64,000 bases of DNA from Phyto melanocephala (GCA_941918925.1 OW799237.1:9839201-9903200); one strand, 5' to 3'; positions 1-12,075 are shown, counted from the first letter of the stretch. Notes: generated by a model from the letters alone, not told the origin. Program-made: numbers and translations.

Positions 1-269
1 CAAATACTGCTTGATACAAAAAATTAATGCAATAGTGTCAAAAGGTAATACAGTTTCCATTTAGTTTTTTTTCATTCTCTTGTAAAAAAACACTTATTTG
101 AGTCCTGTGACTAACGATTTAGACCATTATGAGGCTGGTTAACATGATTGCCGAATCTGGAAATACTATTACAAGAAGACCATAATATCGAGTTTCTTAT
201 GGTTGTGTTCAATTCAAGACAGAATCGCGAGTGTATTAATTTAGTATGTTAATTTAATTCTAAGTAAGT

Positions 270-482
270 TAAATCCTCTGGATTTACCTAATCGCCTGGA
301 AATTTACAATAAAATGATTGAAATGGCCGAAGAAGACAGCAGCTTAATAAATGGCTGATGAGGCACATTTTCATATAAACCGTAATGTAGTTAAGCAAAA
401 TTTGTTTTAATTCAGAAGTACTCCATGAGATGGAACTGCAACCCAAAACGAGCCATTGTGTAATGCGAAAAATATTATTCGC
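270..482 (+). pseudogene. IS630/Tc1-mariner transposase relic, first half
   Basis: Conceptual translation, with several stops, reads LPNRLEIYNKMIEMAEEDSS followed about 10 residues on by DEAHFHINRNVVKQN. This matches the central part of IS630/Tc1-mariner transposases, where the first catalytic aspartate lies in S-D-E-A-H-F and is followed by N-x-x-V-N-K-Q-N. The frame breaks off at about 480, just before the position where the family has T-V-W-C-G. The continuation is found from 1750, so the two parts were once contiguous and a block of about 1.26 kb now separates them. The left end of the element was not located; it may lie outside the window. It is non-functional. Confidence 0.65.
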
Positions 483-1740
483 CTTAAAAAAAAACCGGTT
501 TTCGGATATTTTAACTAGTTGCTATTTAAAAAAAAACGGTGTTCGGATATTACGAAAAGTTGATATTAAAAAAACCGGTTTTCGGTTAAACATTTAAAAA
601 ATAACCGGTTAACCGGTTTTTTTTTTGAATAAAAAATAACTCAAAAATCCAATTATTTATTGAAATAGAAAGTTTATTTAAATAAAATAAAACCAAACAA
701 TTCACAAAGGTAAAGAACGAATAAAATATACTGCAGTCATGACCAATATTTTTAAAGAACTTTTGCTTTAAAATATTTTAGAAACATATTTATACATTTT
801 AATATATATAAATATATGCACTTTCATTAATAAAATAATATATCTGTATGTAGTTTGAAACTTAACAACATATCGTCGGCTTAATAGGCAAACCTGCTAA
901 ATTCACTTTTTAAGTAAATTAAGATTTTGATGCCGTATGTTAAAGAAAGATACGCCTCGTCGACCAGCATGTAGTTTTTCTTCACTTTAAGTCTTGAAGT
1001 GTGTAAAAAGGTTTGATAAGAAAAACTGCTAAATCCTCTCAAAGAAAACTTTTTGTAGGAAAAACTGCTTAATCCAGTACATTATTAGTTCAGTGAATAT
1101 TACTAACTCCAATTTGTTTATTTTTATTGTTTTTTGATTTTTTATTTTTGTAGATTGTAGTCATACATGAAGAATACCATAAAACAAACCAACTATATTT
1201 ATGATATTCCTCTCAAGCTACAAATACATATGAAGAATATGAAGTTTTTGTATCTTCTGTAAAATTTGCTGAAAGGGAGTTAGCAGGTTTGCATGTTATG
1301 TGAGATCACAATATTCAATTAAAATAATTAATTAAAAATTTAAAATTTTGTATTCTTAGCTGCTTCTGCGTTTAGCAGCAAAATTCGGTTTAAATGTTTG
1401 AATTTATTGTTTTATTTTGTTTTTATGTAACTTGACATTGAAAATGACCTTTCACTTTGCATACATGCTGGATTTTTAGAAAATAAAGAACCAAGTAATC
1501 TTTTTAACCTTTAAAATCACTTATGACACTTTTCTAAAAGTGTGTTCTTTATGATTGACTTTTGTAGGGCATTTTGGTGTGTTTATATATTTAATAGAAC
1601 TGGTCAGCTCTTAACAATAACCGGTTTATTTGTACCCAAAAAAAACCGGTTTATTTGATATTCGCAAAATGGGCATTTTGAAATATTTGGCTTCGACAAA
1701 ACAAAAAACGGTTTTAAGCCGGTCGAATAATAACTGTTTG
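483..1740. mobile_element. Inserted block bordered by CCGGTT-rich sequence
   Basis: This AT-rich block separates the two halves of a transposase relic and is therefore probably an insertion. Both borders are rich in the palindrome AACCGGTT: 'accggttttcgg'-type motifs near 494, 575 and 604-622, and 'ccggttta' or 'acggttttaagccggt' near 1620-1725. No protein-coding similarity is visible inside. The same motif cluster occurs alone at about 61900-61970, so it is a dispersed family. I cannot assign a superfamily; exact termini and a target duplication were not resolved. Confidence 0.45.
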
Positions 1741-1749
1741 ATCAGCCTT

Positions 1750-2254
1750 ATGTGTAGTTTAATCAAGATATATTGTGGGGTTATACTTCTTTAAGGAAAA
1801 CTGTGGACTATGGGAAGCATAAGTTAAAGATGTTGAAGGACTTTTTTACCCGAAACTGCCACAAAGAAGTGTACGTTTCAACAGCATTTGGTTCTAGCAA
1901 GATGTAACAACTGCACACGCAGCCAAACCGGTTATGGCATGAGACCTTTTTTATAGGGGTTTGTCAAGCAAGAGTTGTAAAAAATAAAACCAACTAATTT
2001 GACTAATTTAAAGACAACATCATTTAAATTGTAATTGAGTCAATTCCATACCCTTCATGCTGCAAGAAATAATTTTCTAACGAGCACGGGGTTATTTAGG
2101 TCTAACAACTTTAAAAACAATTAGGTTAATACTAAAAATTAAATTCAATTTTCTCTCCAATAAAATATATAAATGAAATATTAAATGAAAAACTTAAATT
2201 GAAAATCAAAGTTATTTGAATTTCTTATTGTAGCACAATTGCTGCATCACCCTG
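1750..2254 (+). pseudogene. IS630/Tc1-mariner transposase relic, second half, and right end
   Basis: From about 1775 one frame gives IVGLYFFKENCG, matching G-V-I-G-P-Y-F-F-E-x-x-x-G of IS630-type transposases. From about 1880 another frame gives IWF*QDVTTAHAAKPVMA, which is the W-F-Q-Q-D-G-A-T-A-H-T-A block carrying the second catalytic aspartate. Frameshifts and stops are frequent. The sequence ends in CACCCTG followed by TA at 2255-2256, the mirror of the CAGGGTG end of the related element at 10496, so 2254 is the probable right terminus. It completes the relic begun at 270. Confidence 0.6.
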
Positions 2255-2256
2255 TA

Positions 2257-3955
2257 TATAAATGTCACAGATCAAAGTCTTTTGTAAACAAGCTCGTATA
2301 AACGCTGTCATTTCATTTTCTATAATTTGCTCATGAATAAAAAATCTAATCAATCATATTAATTCAGTTGAAAGTTGGCGGATTAGAAGCGGTAAAACGA
2401 CTTAAGTGGTTGAAGGCGATTTGTAAAGCAGTTATGGTAAAGTTTTAAATTTTGTTAAAAAATTGTTTAAAAATTTTTTTTCAAATATTTTTTTAATACT
2501 CTGTTCGACTATTTTAAAAATCAAAAATATTTATGTATATTTTGTTATAAAATTATTATTTTTTGATGATGTAACAGAACCAAGGCATAACGAGTTTTTC
2601 CAAACAAAATGACATTTGAAACTTCTAGTCGAAAGCAGTGGCGAAATAAAATGATCAGACAGAACTATTAGCACAATGGGACCCATGGAGGTTCCGTGTA
2701 ATCTATGGACTCAACCTGACCTGCTATAGTGCACACACCTTGTAGTATTATTTTCAACATCAACCCGTCTTCATTTCAAATTCCTTTAATAATTGTTTGT
2801 CAAACTCTTAATTGCAACTAAAAATAAAAAGAAATGAAAATGATGTTAAATTCCTCTCTTACACCAAACATCATGTAACTTTTGACAAGCATTTAAGCAG
2901 GTGTGTAGAAAAATGTCTGTCATCTTGTGTTAAGTATTTCCTTCAAGACAACTTTGTTACTTACAAAATTGTCATCTACGATTCTTCAGAGGTAATTGCT
3001 AAATGCATTAACGCATCCTGCCCCTTGTTCGGCAAACTGTTAGTCAACATTAATGCAACATTGTGTGTAGGGCATTAAATGGCGCCTTAAGTGTTTATAA
3101 ATTTGTCCACTAAATGCTTTAAAGTTTTTTTTTAACTTGTTGTTGTCGTTGTTACTACTACTTGTTGCTAATTTTGCTTTTCTCGTTTTTGCTCTGTGTC
3201 TCCTAATGTTTAATGACTTTTGATTAAAAACAACAAAAATGTTTATTATAATTACAACAACAAAAGTCACGGTAGTGACAGTAAAACAAGAACAGGCAAT
3301 AATACAACAATAACAACAAACATTACATAAAAGCCATAGTGGTCATTGAGAGTTTAACTGTCATTGAACTTTTGAACCCATTTACGTATGGGTGAGAAGG
3401 TGAGGTGCTCAGACGTTTTAAGATGCAGATGAAATCATACAAACATTAACAGCAAACATATTAAAAATCCAGTTGTTAAGCTACTGACTGATTGTTATAA
3501 TAATATGTTTTGGTTACATGTTCTTCTTTTTTTGCATTTGTGAAATACTCGTTGCAATAGGTGTGTATGCAGCAGATGGCCATAATGTAAAGGTATGAAA
3601 AGGAGAGTTAAAAGTGGGACAAGAAGATTATCTTCCAAGGTTATACTGAATTTTTGTTTTCATCGTTTATCATTGCTTTTGGGGGCATTAGGCTTTCACA
3701 AAACATAGTGTTTTTGTCTTGCCTCGTTGGTCTTTTCTTTTCCCCGTAGACTTGTTAGGATGATGGGGCTGCCGTCTGTTGTTACATCTATATGACTGTG
3801 TAGTGGTGCCGAATCCTTGCTATGTGGTGTGAGGTCTTGCACAGCCTTTGAGCTCTATGATGCTGATCTTATTTGATGCCTGAAGTACGCTGGACCGTTA
3901 GGGGGCTTCTTTTTTATTTTTCTAGGGGACTTATCTGAAGGGGGTTTAAGTCTTT
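2257..3955. other. AT-rich non-coding stretch
   Basis: No recognisable gene. Short open frames (for example 2812-3078 on + and 3040-3270 on -) have no family motifs. A run of ACAACAACAA-type trinucleotides lies at about 3235-3325. The part from about 3660 to 3955 is less AT-rich, but I see no coding similarity in it. Confidence 0.5.
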
Positions 3956-4080
3956 TATTATTTTTTTTTGCTCCACCAAGATTCGAACCTGGGTTCACTT
4001 TTTAATTTAAGGTTTAAGCTGGATAGAGTGATGATTATTTATTTTAACATTTCACTCTTTCAAAGTCCAGCAAATACTTT
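3955..4080 (-). repeat. Possible tRNA-derived SINE fragment (minus strand)
   Basis: On the minus strand, positions of about 4005 down to 3975 read as a tRNA T arm: a CCAGG stem, TTCGAAT loop and CTTGG stem. This contains a good RNA polymerase III B box (GGTTCGAATC) and is followed by an A-rich tail (gcaaaaaaaaataataaaa). I do not see a convincing A box upstream, and no cloverleaf can be drawn. A decayed SINE head or a chance T-arm-like sequence are both possible. Confidence 0.3.
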
Positions 4081-4944
4081 ATAGATATGCATATAATAAT
4101 AAATTAACTGAAATATAATATAAAAAAAAATAAATTAAAACAAAAACTTGTCCTTACACTTGAAAAGAAAATTAATATTCACCCATCTTCTGACATCTTA
4201 CTCTCTTTACTTCTTTTCTGCCTTGCGGTTAGATTCTCTCTGCTTTAACTTTGCTGCCCGACAAACTTGATACAAACAAGTTTTATTTCCGCTGATTCCA
4301 AAGGGGTGTGTAGGGGTGTGTGTGGATGACAATTGTACTATAGAGTAACAACCACTCTTAAACAGGATCTATATTTAAATACTTATTCGGACCAGCTCTT
4401 GGACTCCAACTTGTATTTTGTGCAATATAATCAAAAATACATGTATGTACTCTGTAACGTGCACTGTGCAACGTATTCTAACTTCATGCAATGTATCAAA
4501 CAATGTGGCAGGCGACAGGTGTATAAAGCAGGCCTTATTAAACTCACTTACACACATACGAATACTCACCTCCTTTGTATGCTGACCATAATTTTAAACA
4601 TGATCAAGTTTGAAATTTTTTGCCGGTTTTTTTTTCTGGTTCTTGTCATCTCTAAGAAATAAAACTCAATTGTTTAGAATGTTTTATAGAAAAAAATGTT
4701 TTTTATATTTATGATTTTTATTATATATTTTTTTAAGAATAATTTCAAATTAGTTTAGTTAGCGGCAACTTGTTTCGAATAAGAAATCCAATATACCTTT
4801 TTAAATACCGGAGTTTATGAATTTATTAAAAAATAAATTTTTTTCTGTTAAAGAGAATCAAAATAAAAATATCTCAAAATATAATAATTTAAAAAGATTT
4901 TGTGAACACAAAATATAAAAAAAGCAAAATAAAAAAAAAATAAA
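4081..4944. other. AT-rich non-coding stretch
   Basis: Nothing recognisable. Open frames here (such as 4333-4662 on +) show no domain motifs and have the composition expected of AT-rich non-coding DNA. Confidence 0.5.
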
Positions 4945-6800
4945 ATAAAATGAAAGAGAATTTATTAAAATTTTATGTGGAAAGAACTTTTAACGAAAGT
5001 TTTCTATAGAAAGAATTTATAGCAAAAGTTTTTTTTAGAATGAAAATTTAACGAAAGTTTTCTTAACAGGAAAAATAATTAATAATATTTTTTAAATAAG
5101 AAAACATAACGAAGATTTTAAATTTATACTAATTTAACAAAGACTTACTGTGGAAAGAGTTTTTAACAAAAATTTTATTAAAAAAAAAGGTAATATGACT
5201 TATATAGAAAGAAATTTTGACGAAAGTTTTTACAGAAGGGAAATTTCACAAAAGTTTTCCATAGAAAGAAAATTACAAAAGTTTACTATAGAAAATAACC
5301 TTAAACATTTGTCAATAGAAAAGAATTTTATAAAATTTTCTGTAAAAAATTTGAGAAATTTTTTTTTAATATTAAACGAATGTTTTCTTTGCAAAATTAA
5401 ACAAAGCTTTTCTTCAGAAAATTAAACGAATGCTTGTTTTAGAGAATTTAACTAAAATTTTTTTTGAAAAAATTCAACGAAAGTTTTATATTGAAAATTC
5501 AACGAAAATTTTCTAAAGAAAAATTTAACGAAATTTTGTTTATAGGAAATTAAACAAAAGTTCCCTATAGAAATTTTAACGCAAATGTGCTTTAAAAAAT
5601 TTAACCAAAAATTTCCCAGAATTTTTAACGAAAGTTTTTAATGAAAAATTAAATAAAATTTTTCTATAGAAAATTGAACGAAAGTTTGCTTTAGAAAATA
5701 TGACAAAAGTGTGATCTAGAAAAAATTAAGAAAAAAATGTTCTTTTAATATTTAAGTATTTTTAAAGAAAAAAATTTAACGAAAGTTTTTTATAGAAAAA
5801 ATTTAACGAAAGTTTTTTGTAGAAACAAATTTAACGAAGTTTTTTATATGAAAATTTAATGAAAGATTTCTATAAAAATTTTAACAAAGATGTGTTTTAA
5901 AAAATCTAATAAAAAATTCTAAAATATTTAACAAACTTTTTCCATGAAAAATTAACGAAAGTTTTTTACAAAAAAGTAAATGAAAGTTTTCCCTAGATAA
6001 TTTAACGATAGTTTTCTTTAGAAAATTTAAGGAACGTTTTCCATGAAAAATTAAAAAAAGTTTTCTTAAGGAAATTTAACGAAGGCTTGCCTTAGAATAT
6101 TTGACAAAAGATTGCTTTAGAAAATTAAGAAAAAATTTTTCTTATAAAATTTAATAAGTCTTTAAAATAGAAAATTTCTAAAGTTTTTTATAAAAAATTT
6201 AATGAAAGTTTTTTATAAGAAAAATATTTAACAAAAGTTTTAAATAGAAAAAATTTAACGAAAGTTTTTTATAGAAAAAAGTTTAACGAAAATTTTTCAT
6301 AGGAAATTTAATGAACGATTTTGATAGAAATTTTAACAAAAATGTGCTTAGACAAATTTAATTAAAAATTTTCCAGAATATTTAACGAAACTTTTCCGAA
6401 TTTAACGAAAGTTTTTTATAAATAATTAAATTTAATTTGTCCTTATATAATTTAACGATAGTCTTTTTCAGAAAATGTAAGGAAAGGTTTTTTTTTTAAT
6501 TAAGTAAAAGATTTCTATAGGAAATTTAACGAAAGTTTGCTTTAGAAAATTTTACAAAAGTTTGTTTTCGAAATATTAGCGAAATATTTCATTAGAGATT
6601 TTAACGAAAGTGTGCTTTAAAAAGTTTATCCAAACACAAGCAAAGTTTTCGACGAAAAATTTAACAACAGTTTTTTTTTTTTAAAAGAAATTAAAATAAA
6701 GTTTTTTTTTTTATAAAATGTAACGATAGTTTTCTTCAGAAAATGTAACGAAAGTTTTCAATAAAAAAATTTTTTTGAACGTTTTCTAAAGAAAATTTTT
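4945..6800. repeat. Long degenerate minisatellite array, unit about 27-32 bp
   Basis: About 1.85 kb is built from imperfect tandem copies of a unit close to AAATTTAACGAAAGTTTTCT plus TATAGAA. The core TTTAACGAAAGTTTT recurs dozens of times, for example near 4990, 5048, 5780, 5807, 6255 and 6533, with many substitutions and small indels. Unit length varies by eye from about 27 to 40 bp. All units lie in the same orientation. The open frame at 5150-5425 is simply the repeat read in one frame (residues FSIE, FTIE and LSIE recur) and is not a gene. The array stops abruptly at about 6800. Confidence 0.85.
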
Positions 6801-6860
6801 AAAAATTACGGCATTCGAGCGTGATAAAAATTTTTAAGTAGAATCTCGAACTTGAACATT
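6801..6860. repeat. Fragment related to the 129-bp MITE at 41084
   Basis: The stretch 'attacggcattcgagcgtgat' plus flank (about 6806-6835) closely matches the left inverted repeat of the MITE at 41084-41212 ('attacggcattcgaacgtgat'). The remainder is diverged, and no matching right end is obvious. It abuts the end of the minisatellite. Confidence 0.5.
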
Positions 6861-8564
6861 TTTGAAATTTTAAAAAATTTGAATTCCGTTGGAAAAAAAT
6901 ATTTTTTATTTATTTTTAAACTTTACGCAGCTTTGCATTTCCTATTGTAGGCAAAGAATAATCCCCCAAATAAGAAGGTGTGAGTTAAGCAAAAATTTCT
7001 AGGAAATTTATCACTGGAATTTGTGGCATAAAACCCCTGTTTGTAAATCATGTTTCTTTACTATGTAACATGTAAATTATTTGTTAGTTCTTGTTTGCTT
7101 TCCGGCTTTATGCATTTGTTATCTACTGCACAATGGGCTGATTTATTTGTTTAGTGTCTCTAGCGGTAAAATATAAGCTTGTTGTAATATTTGCCTAGAT
7201 TTAGGTCTACACTTGAATACCTAAATACCTTTAGTTATGCATAGCCAATTTTAAAAATACTTTGAAGCTAATTAAACTAATTTCTTCAAGTGTATGTTTG
7301 AGTTGTGCTTCTTAACCCCCTTTGCCATCGTGTTTGGGCAAAGTGTGTAAATGCTGGCTTGTTTAATGTAATAATGTAATATGCAAATATATTTTAATCG
7401 ATTCATTTTGTAGTTTTTAGACAGTCATTATAAATAATATTAAAAAAAATAATAAAATTATGCCATAATGCCATAAGCATTTTACATCTTTGTATGCTTG
7501 AAAATGTGCGTTAAAAAATATGTACCTGTTTGGGTTAAGAGTTTGAAAACTTAAAAATCATTAATAATTTATTAGCGACAACTAAACAAGTTTTAACCTT
7601 TAAATTTTGTTTATTAAATTGCATCAAAGAATTGTTTTAGAATAAAAAGTATTTGTTTTGTAATTTTTCTATTATGGTTTCAGTAATAATATTGTCATTA
7701 TTTACTTTCATATTTATAAAAATTAGAAAAGTTTTAAATGTGAAGGGTATATAAGAAATTTTTTTATAAAAATTTGTTTTATAAACCTTTTATAAAGCTG
7801 TTTAAATTTTTATGCATTAGACCAAGGCGAGCATAATTTCAAAATTTGTTGAATTCGCCTTTATTTCATTTATTATTGCAGGGATGGAAAATGAGATTTT
7901 GGTTTTGGTAAACAAACAATAAACCTAACTAGTCTTATATTAAAGTTAAATTGAAATATTTTATCTCTTTATGCACACTCCGCACCAGAATGCTTAGGTG
8001 CAAAGAATAATTGCCAGGGTTGCCAATTCAAAAAAAAAACATATCACAATTCATTTAGCTTTTGCCTAGTTTATTATTAGAACATTCAATGTCTTAAATA
8101 AAAAAAAAACTTTATTTCTAACTAAAATCATAAATCCATTATCGTTAAGGTCTTACTTGGCTACAAAGGAAAAGTGGAAAAAGTAAAATTCTTCATACAC
8201 ATTTTCAATAGTCACGACGATTAAAATTTTGCTTTTATAAAAAAAACAATCATACAGGTAATCTTAACTAAATAATTATCAACAGTTGTTGAATTATTGT
8301 TCGTACATCTAAAGGGTGTTTCAAGCAGAATGCAAGATTTAAATTCGATATTGTTTATTTATGTTGTATGTGCGACAAAGTGTTACCAACCAATCATCAT
8401 TAACACTGTGCGCTACACCAGAGAACGGAATATTCATACATAGAATTATTTGTTTATATTCTCCAAATTGAACAGAAACACATTGTTCAATAAAATGAGT
8501 AGTATGCTTAGTAACAGGGTTATTATAGTTAACAATCTATGTAGAATACGAAATATTAAATTTT
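6861..8564. other. AT-rich non-coding stretch
   Basis: No gene or classified repeat recognised. A segment at about 8313-8560 starts with AAAGGGTGTTTC and is less AT-rich. It could be the end of a decayed transposon, but no transposase motif can be read in it. Confidence 0.45.
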
Positions 8565-8835
8565 AGAATTTTTTGTCTGGCTGTTCTTCTGTCTGTTTCC
8601 TTGAACCCAATTGATTGAAAAACTACTGGATTAATTTTGATAAAATTTGTTATGGAGGTACTTCGATACCTGGATTGACATAAGGGGTTATTTTTATGGC
8701 GAACAAAAACTAAAAATTTGTTTTTGTTTTCAACGTATTTGTACGAATAAAATTTCGCTTGGGTTTTCTTTCGACATCGTTGAACAGGCAGTATATCTCG
8801 TTTCTAACAGAAAATGGAATAAAAGCGTTTTTCTA
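8565..8835 (+). repeat. Dispersed TCTGTCTG-type repeat, copy 1
   Basis: It contains a 'tctgtctgttt' run, then 'gattaattttgataaaattt', a 'gatacctgga' block, a 'cgacatcgttga' block and 'ctcgtttctaacagaaaatgg'. The same order of blocks occurs at about 55255-55420 ('tctgtctgcctgtctttctgtg', 'ggattttaataaaattt', 'aatacccggg', 'cgacacaatatcttatttctaacc'). A shorter relative lies on the minus strand at 14985-15140. The open frame 8647-8838 is inside this repeat and is not interpreted as a gene. Confidence 0.5.
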
Positions 8836-8839
8836 TAAG

Positions 8840-10495
8840 ATCATTCTAATGGTTGATTAAAATGCTTATTATGACAGATGGTTTTCTTAAATTAAAATTT
8901 GTTTAAGACTTTTTAAATTTTTCGTTTATTATTCGTTTAAATGGTGTTTATAGCAAAAAAGTTGTCTTTCCGGACAAAAGCCTCGATATATTTACCATGA
9001 TTTAGCATGTAAAAAGGCGACCGCCACGTTCGGCAAACAAAAAATAGTTTTTTCGGAATTGCTTTTTGAAAAAAACTGTTACAGATTTAAATTTAAACAG
9101 CTTAATTTACAAGATTTTATTAGTTTAATTTATAGCAGTTTTATTTTTAGTAGTTTGTGTACATTTAACATTTCCTTTGGTTGGCTGGTAGTTCAATTAT
9201 CCTGTTAAGTACAACCGAGGTATGCTATTATGTGCAGCATACTTTTAGGCACTTTTATTGTTCCTGCATTTTACTTAACATTACGCCTTAATTAAAATCT
9301 AATGGCCTTCTAGAAATTTACCAGAATGTACAAGTATGTACATATGAGAACTTAATGGAATATTGCAGACCACCAACCACTGTGTTACAATAAATAGACA
9401 TGATCAGTAAAACAGTACAGCTTGTTAAGCGTGTATCAAAGTGAGTTTGATGATAAAGGTGTATAACAATAAGTGAAATAAAAAAATGCCGTAAAAGCCA
9501 TATCAGAGTGTGTTTAAAAAAATAAATTGCTGTTACTTTTGTAGTAAATTTTAAATGTTCTTATTTGCAATATTTAAGAATCCCCAGTTTATTTAAAGGA
9601 AGTTAACCAACGTTTATAAAAGGTATAAACGTAACAATACTTTATGTTCGAGGATGTACGGCATACATTTTGTACTCTTTGTTCGTAAGGTGGTATTCTC
9701 TAGTGTATATCGCTACCTAAAACGCAAACTATCATAAATAAGAAATATTTTAAAATATGATTTTTTATTATATAATTCTGGTGTGTTTCATATAAAATAA
9801 TTAAATTTTTTTTCAATATTTACTTCTGCTGGAAAAATTTAAAAAAATGTTAGAGCCTTTTAGTTAACTATATACAGACAAGTTTGTCAAACAGCTAATA
9901 ATTGGTAAAAAAAAATATTTGTAACACTATAAGTTGTATATACTTTGAATATTTACGGAGATGGGAATTTTATTTAGCAATGTCTGGTCTAATCATGTGT
10001 GTAAGAATGTTGAAATCAATTTTCTTATACTCCTTCTGATGCCCCACACACAAATCTTTTATATTAATATATTTCATATAGGCGGGAAACGATTACTTTT
10101 GAAAATTAACAATATTTGTTCATGAATAACCGTGATATAAGCAAGAAAGAAAAGAAAACCAGTGTTGCCAATTTTAAGTTCTCTGTTTAAAAAAAGAACA
10201 AAATGTATTAGAAATTATTACTGTTTTAATAAAAATGTTCTTTAAAATTTTTTTTTAATTTTCCCTTAAATTTAATTCAACTTCTACCAACATTTCTGTA
10301 ACACCCTTTATTCGTATAATTATTTTGTTATTTTATTGCAAGCAATAATCAAGCAAGTGTTAATCCTAAAAGTGAAGTGAAAAAAAAGCCATAATAAAAT
10401 ATGCTTGTCATGAAATCATAATCTTTTCATTTGGGTTTTTATTAATAATGCAAGAAAACTATTTATACGGAAACAACTTAATAAATTGATTAATA
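8840..10495. other. AT-rich non-coding stretch
   Basis: No gene, RNA gene or classified repeat recognised over this stretch. Confidence 0.5.
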
Positions 10496-10582
10496 CAGGG
10501 TGTGACCAAAAGTCACTTTTTGGTTTAAATATTTTTTATTAATTTTTTTTTTTCAAATTATATAAATAACACCTGGGGAGTA

Positions 10583-10885
10583 ATGGAGAGATTAACAACT
10601 GAACACAGAACCAGAATAATAGAATTTTATTTTCAAAATCAGCCATCAATTATTTTAACACAAAAAGCATATTGTCGCCCTCTGAAGTAATTAATTGTTG
10701 GTTAGTTCATCGTCACCACCAATATAGTGCCGTAAGATATTTGCCTAGATCGAGATTTATTTCGCACTGCGAAACATTTTGAACGTGTAGATCAAGGTAT
10801 AAACGATACACCAGAAACGTCTACCAAAGGGCGTTCGGCTAAGCTAGAAATGTCTCGTACGTCATTAAGGCGTATAAAAAAAAAA
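10583..10885 (+). pseudogene. Transposase N-terminal (helix-turn-helix) part, decayed
   Basis: An ATG at 10583 opens MERLTTEHRTRIIEFYFQNQ, then a stop at codon 37. This matches the N-terminal helix-turn-helix of a common insect IS630/mariner group (M-x-x-L-T-x-E-Q-R-x-x-I-I-E-F-Y-x-Q-N). After a gap, another frame gives PETSTKGRSAKLEMSRTSLR followed by RI (about 10808-10875), matching the second DNA-binding helix pair (E-T-S-T-R-R-R-S-x-Q-L-G-x-S-x-x-S-L-R-R-I-L). The linker is frameshifted. It does not encode a working protein. Confidence 0.7.
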
Positions 10886-10984
10886 ATGGTTGTTGTTATT
10901 TCCGTGGGCTGAATACATGTAAAGTAGTCAGACTTACGTGACCATATTTTGATATCAGCCGTACATTGGAACTTACAAGCCAAA

Positions 10985-11345
10985 TTCGGTGAGATATCTC
11001 GAGGTTGCTGCCAATATTGACGACCATTGTCCGGCTGTCTGGACTTGGAGCCATAGTCGGAGAGACATTTCGAGGTTGCTGGCAATATTGACGACCATTG
11101 TCACAGCTGTCTGGACTTGGAGAAGGAGGTATCGGTTTTCCACCTTCTTTGCAAATGTCCTGCTCTTGCTGCCAGGAGATCTGAGATCCTGGACAAATTT
11201 ATACTAGACTATCTCTCTGACTGAACAGCTTGCTTAAATACCTCACGGCTACTGGGTGTATCTAATACCCCTCCTGGACTTATTCTGAGATATGCAGAAT
11301 CTGGCGAGTGATATGGTCTTGTCAAGACGATGTTATTAACACTCC
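10985..11345 (+). pseudogene. LINE 3' fragment with C-terminal Cys/His motif, inside the IS630 element
   Basis: Positions of about 11075-11216 translate in one frame to GNIDDHCHSCLDLEKEVSVF, then HLLCKCPALAARRSEILDKF, ending at a stop after DYLSD. This H-C-x-x-C ... H-L-L-C-x-C-P-A-L-A-x-R-R pattern is the C-terminal zinc-knuckle-like motif that follows RNase H in I/Jockey/R1-type non-LTR retrotransposons. The first part of it is duplicated in tandem: 10990-11059 and 11060-11130 are near-identical 70-bp copies. It interrupts the transposase relic between its DNA-binding and catalytic parts. Confidence 0.6.
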
Positions 11346-11429
11346 ACTTTACTGTTCGGTGAACTACTACAATAACCAACCAATGTTATAACCATATAAA
11401 TCGCAAAAGATGCACGAATTAAAACCAAC

Positions 11430-12075
11430 AAAGTCGAAGACGAAGTCGATGTTTTTCATTTAAATTTCAACAGTTCGCTAGAAATGAAATCCACTTTATT
11501 TAAAATCTGTTTAAGTGTGATAAAGCTCATTTGCATTCGAATGGCTTTGTTAAAAGCTGAAGTAAAAGTTTTGAGTTACTGAAAATTCCAGAGCTATTCA
11601 TCAACGTCAAGTGCACCCCATTAGGTTTTAAGTATAGTGTGTCATTACTTTTGAAAATATCATTGGGCCTTACTCCTTTGAATATAAAAGTTTTTTAACC
11701 GTAAATAGGGATATAATTGGTTTATGTTAAAAAAAATTATTTAGGTCCAGCTCTTGAAAATACTTGAATTGTGCAGCAGAATAGAAACACTGCCCGAGAC
11801 ATAATGGCACTTTCAATACAAATTTTTAGAGAGCGAATAATTTTCAGGAATTCGGAAATGAAATGGCTAGCGCGTTTGACTGATTTGTCTGCAACCGACT
11901 CTTTTCTTTTGGGTAATTTAAAGGAGCGAGTATATGTGAACAAGCCCAAGACGATCCTAGAACCCAAAGCCAATATTAGTGAAGATATTCGAAATACAGC
12001 TACAATGTTATGAAAAATGCTTTAAAACGAACTCATTAAAGCGAAGCGGAGAACGAAGGTCAATTAAGTGACATG
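11430..12075 (+). pseudogene. Transposase catalytic part, decayed
   Basis: Pieces in different frames read CDKAHLHSNGFVKS (about 11517-11560, the S-D-E-A-H-F block with a D), FENIIGPYSFEYKSFLTVNR (split, about 11655-11712), and then the long stretch from about 11770: QQNRNTARDIMALSIQIF, RNSEMKWLARLTDLSATDSF and KERVYVNKPKTI. The last pieces match the conserved C-terminal half including P-D-L-x-x-x-D-F-F-L-W-G-Y and V-Y-x-N-K-P. The second catalytic aspartate (QQD) has changed to asparagine and P-D-L has become T-D-L. Inactive by both frame damage and active-site change. Confidence 0.7.

Noticed and set aside
3970..4010. tRNA gene on the minus strand
   Set aside because: T-arm-like only; no A box or cloverleaf.
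5150..5425. 91-codon frame on the plus strand
   Set aside because: Lies wholly inside the degenerate minisatellite; its recurring FSIE/FTIE residues follow the repeat unit.
4945..6800. CRISPR-like array
   Set aside because: Repeats are degenerate, spacers are not unique sequences of equal length, and the sequence context is eukaryotic.
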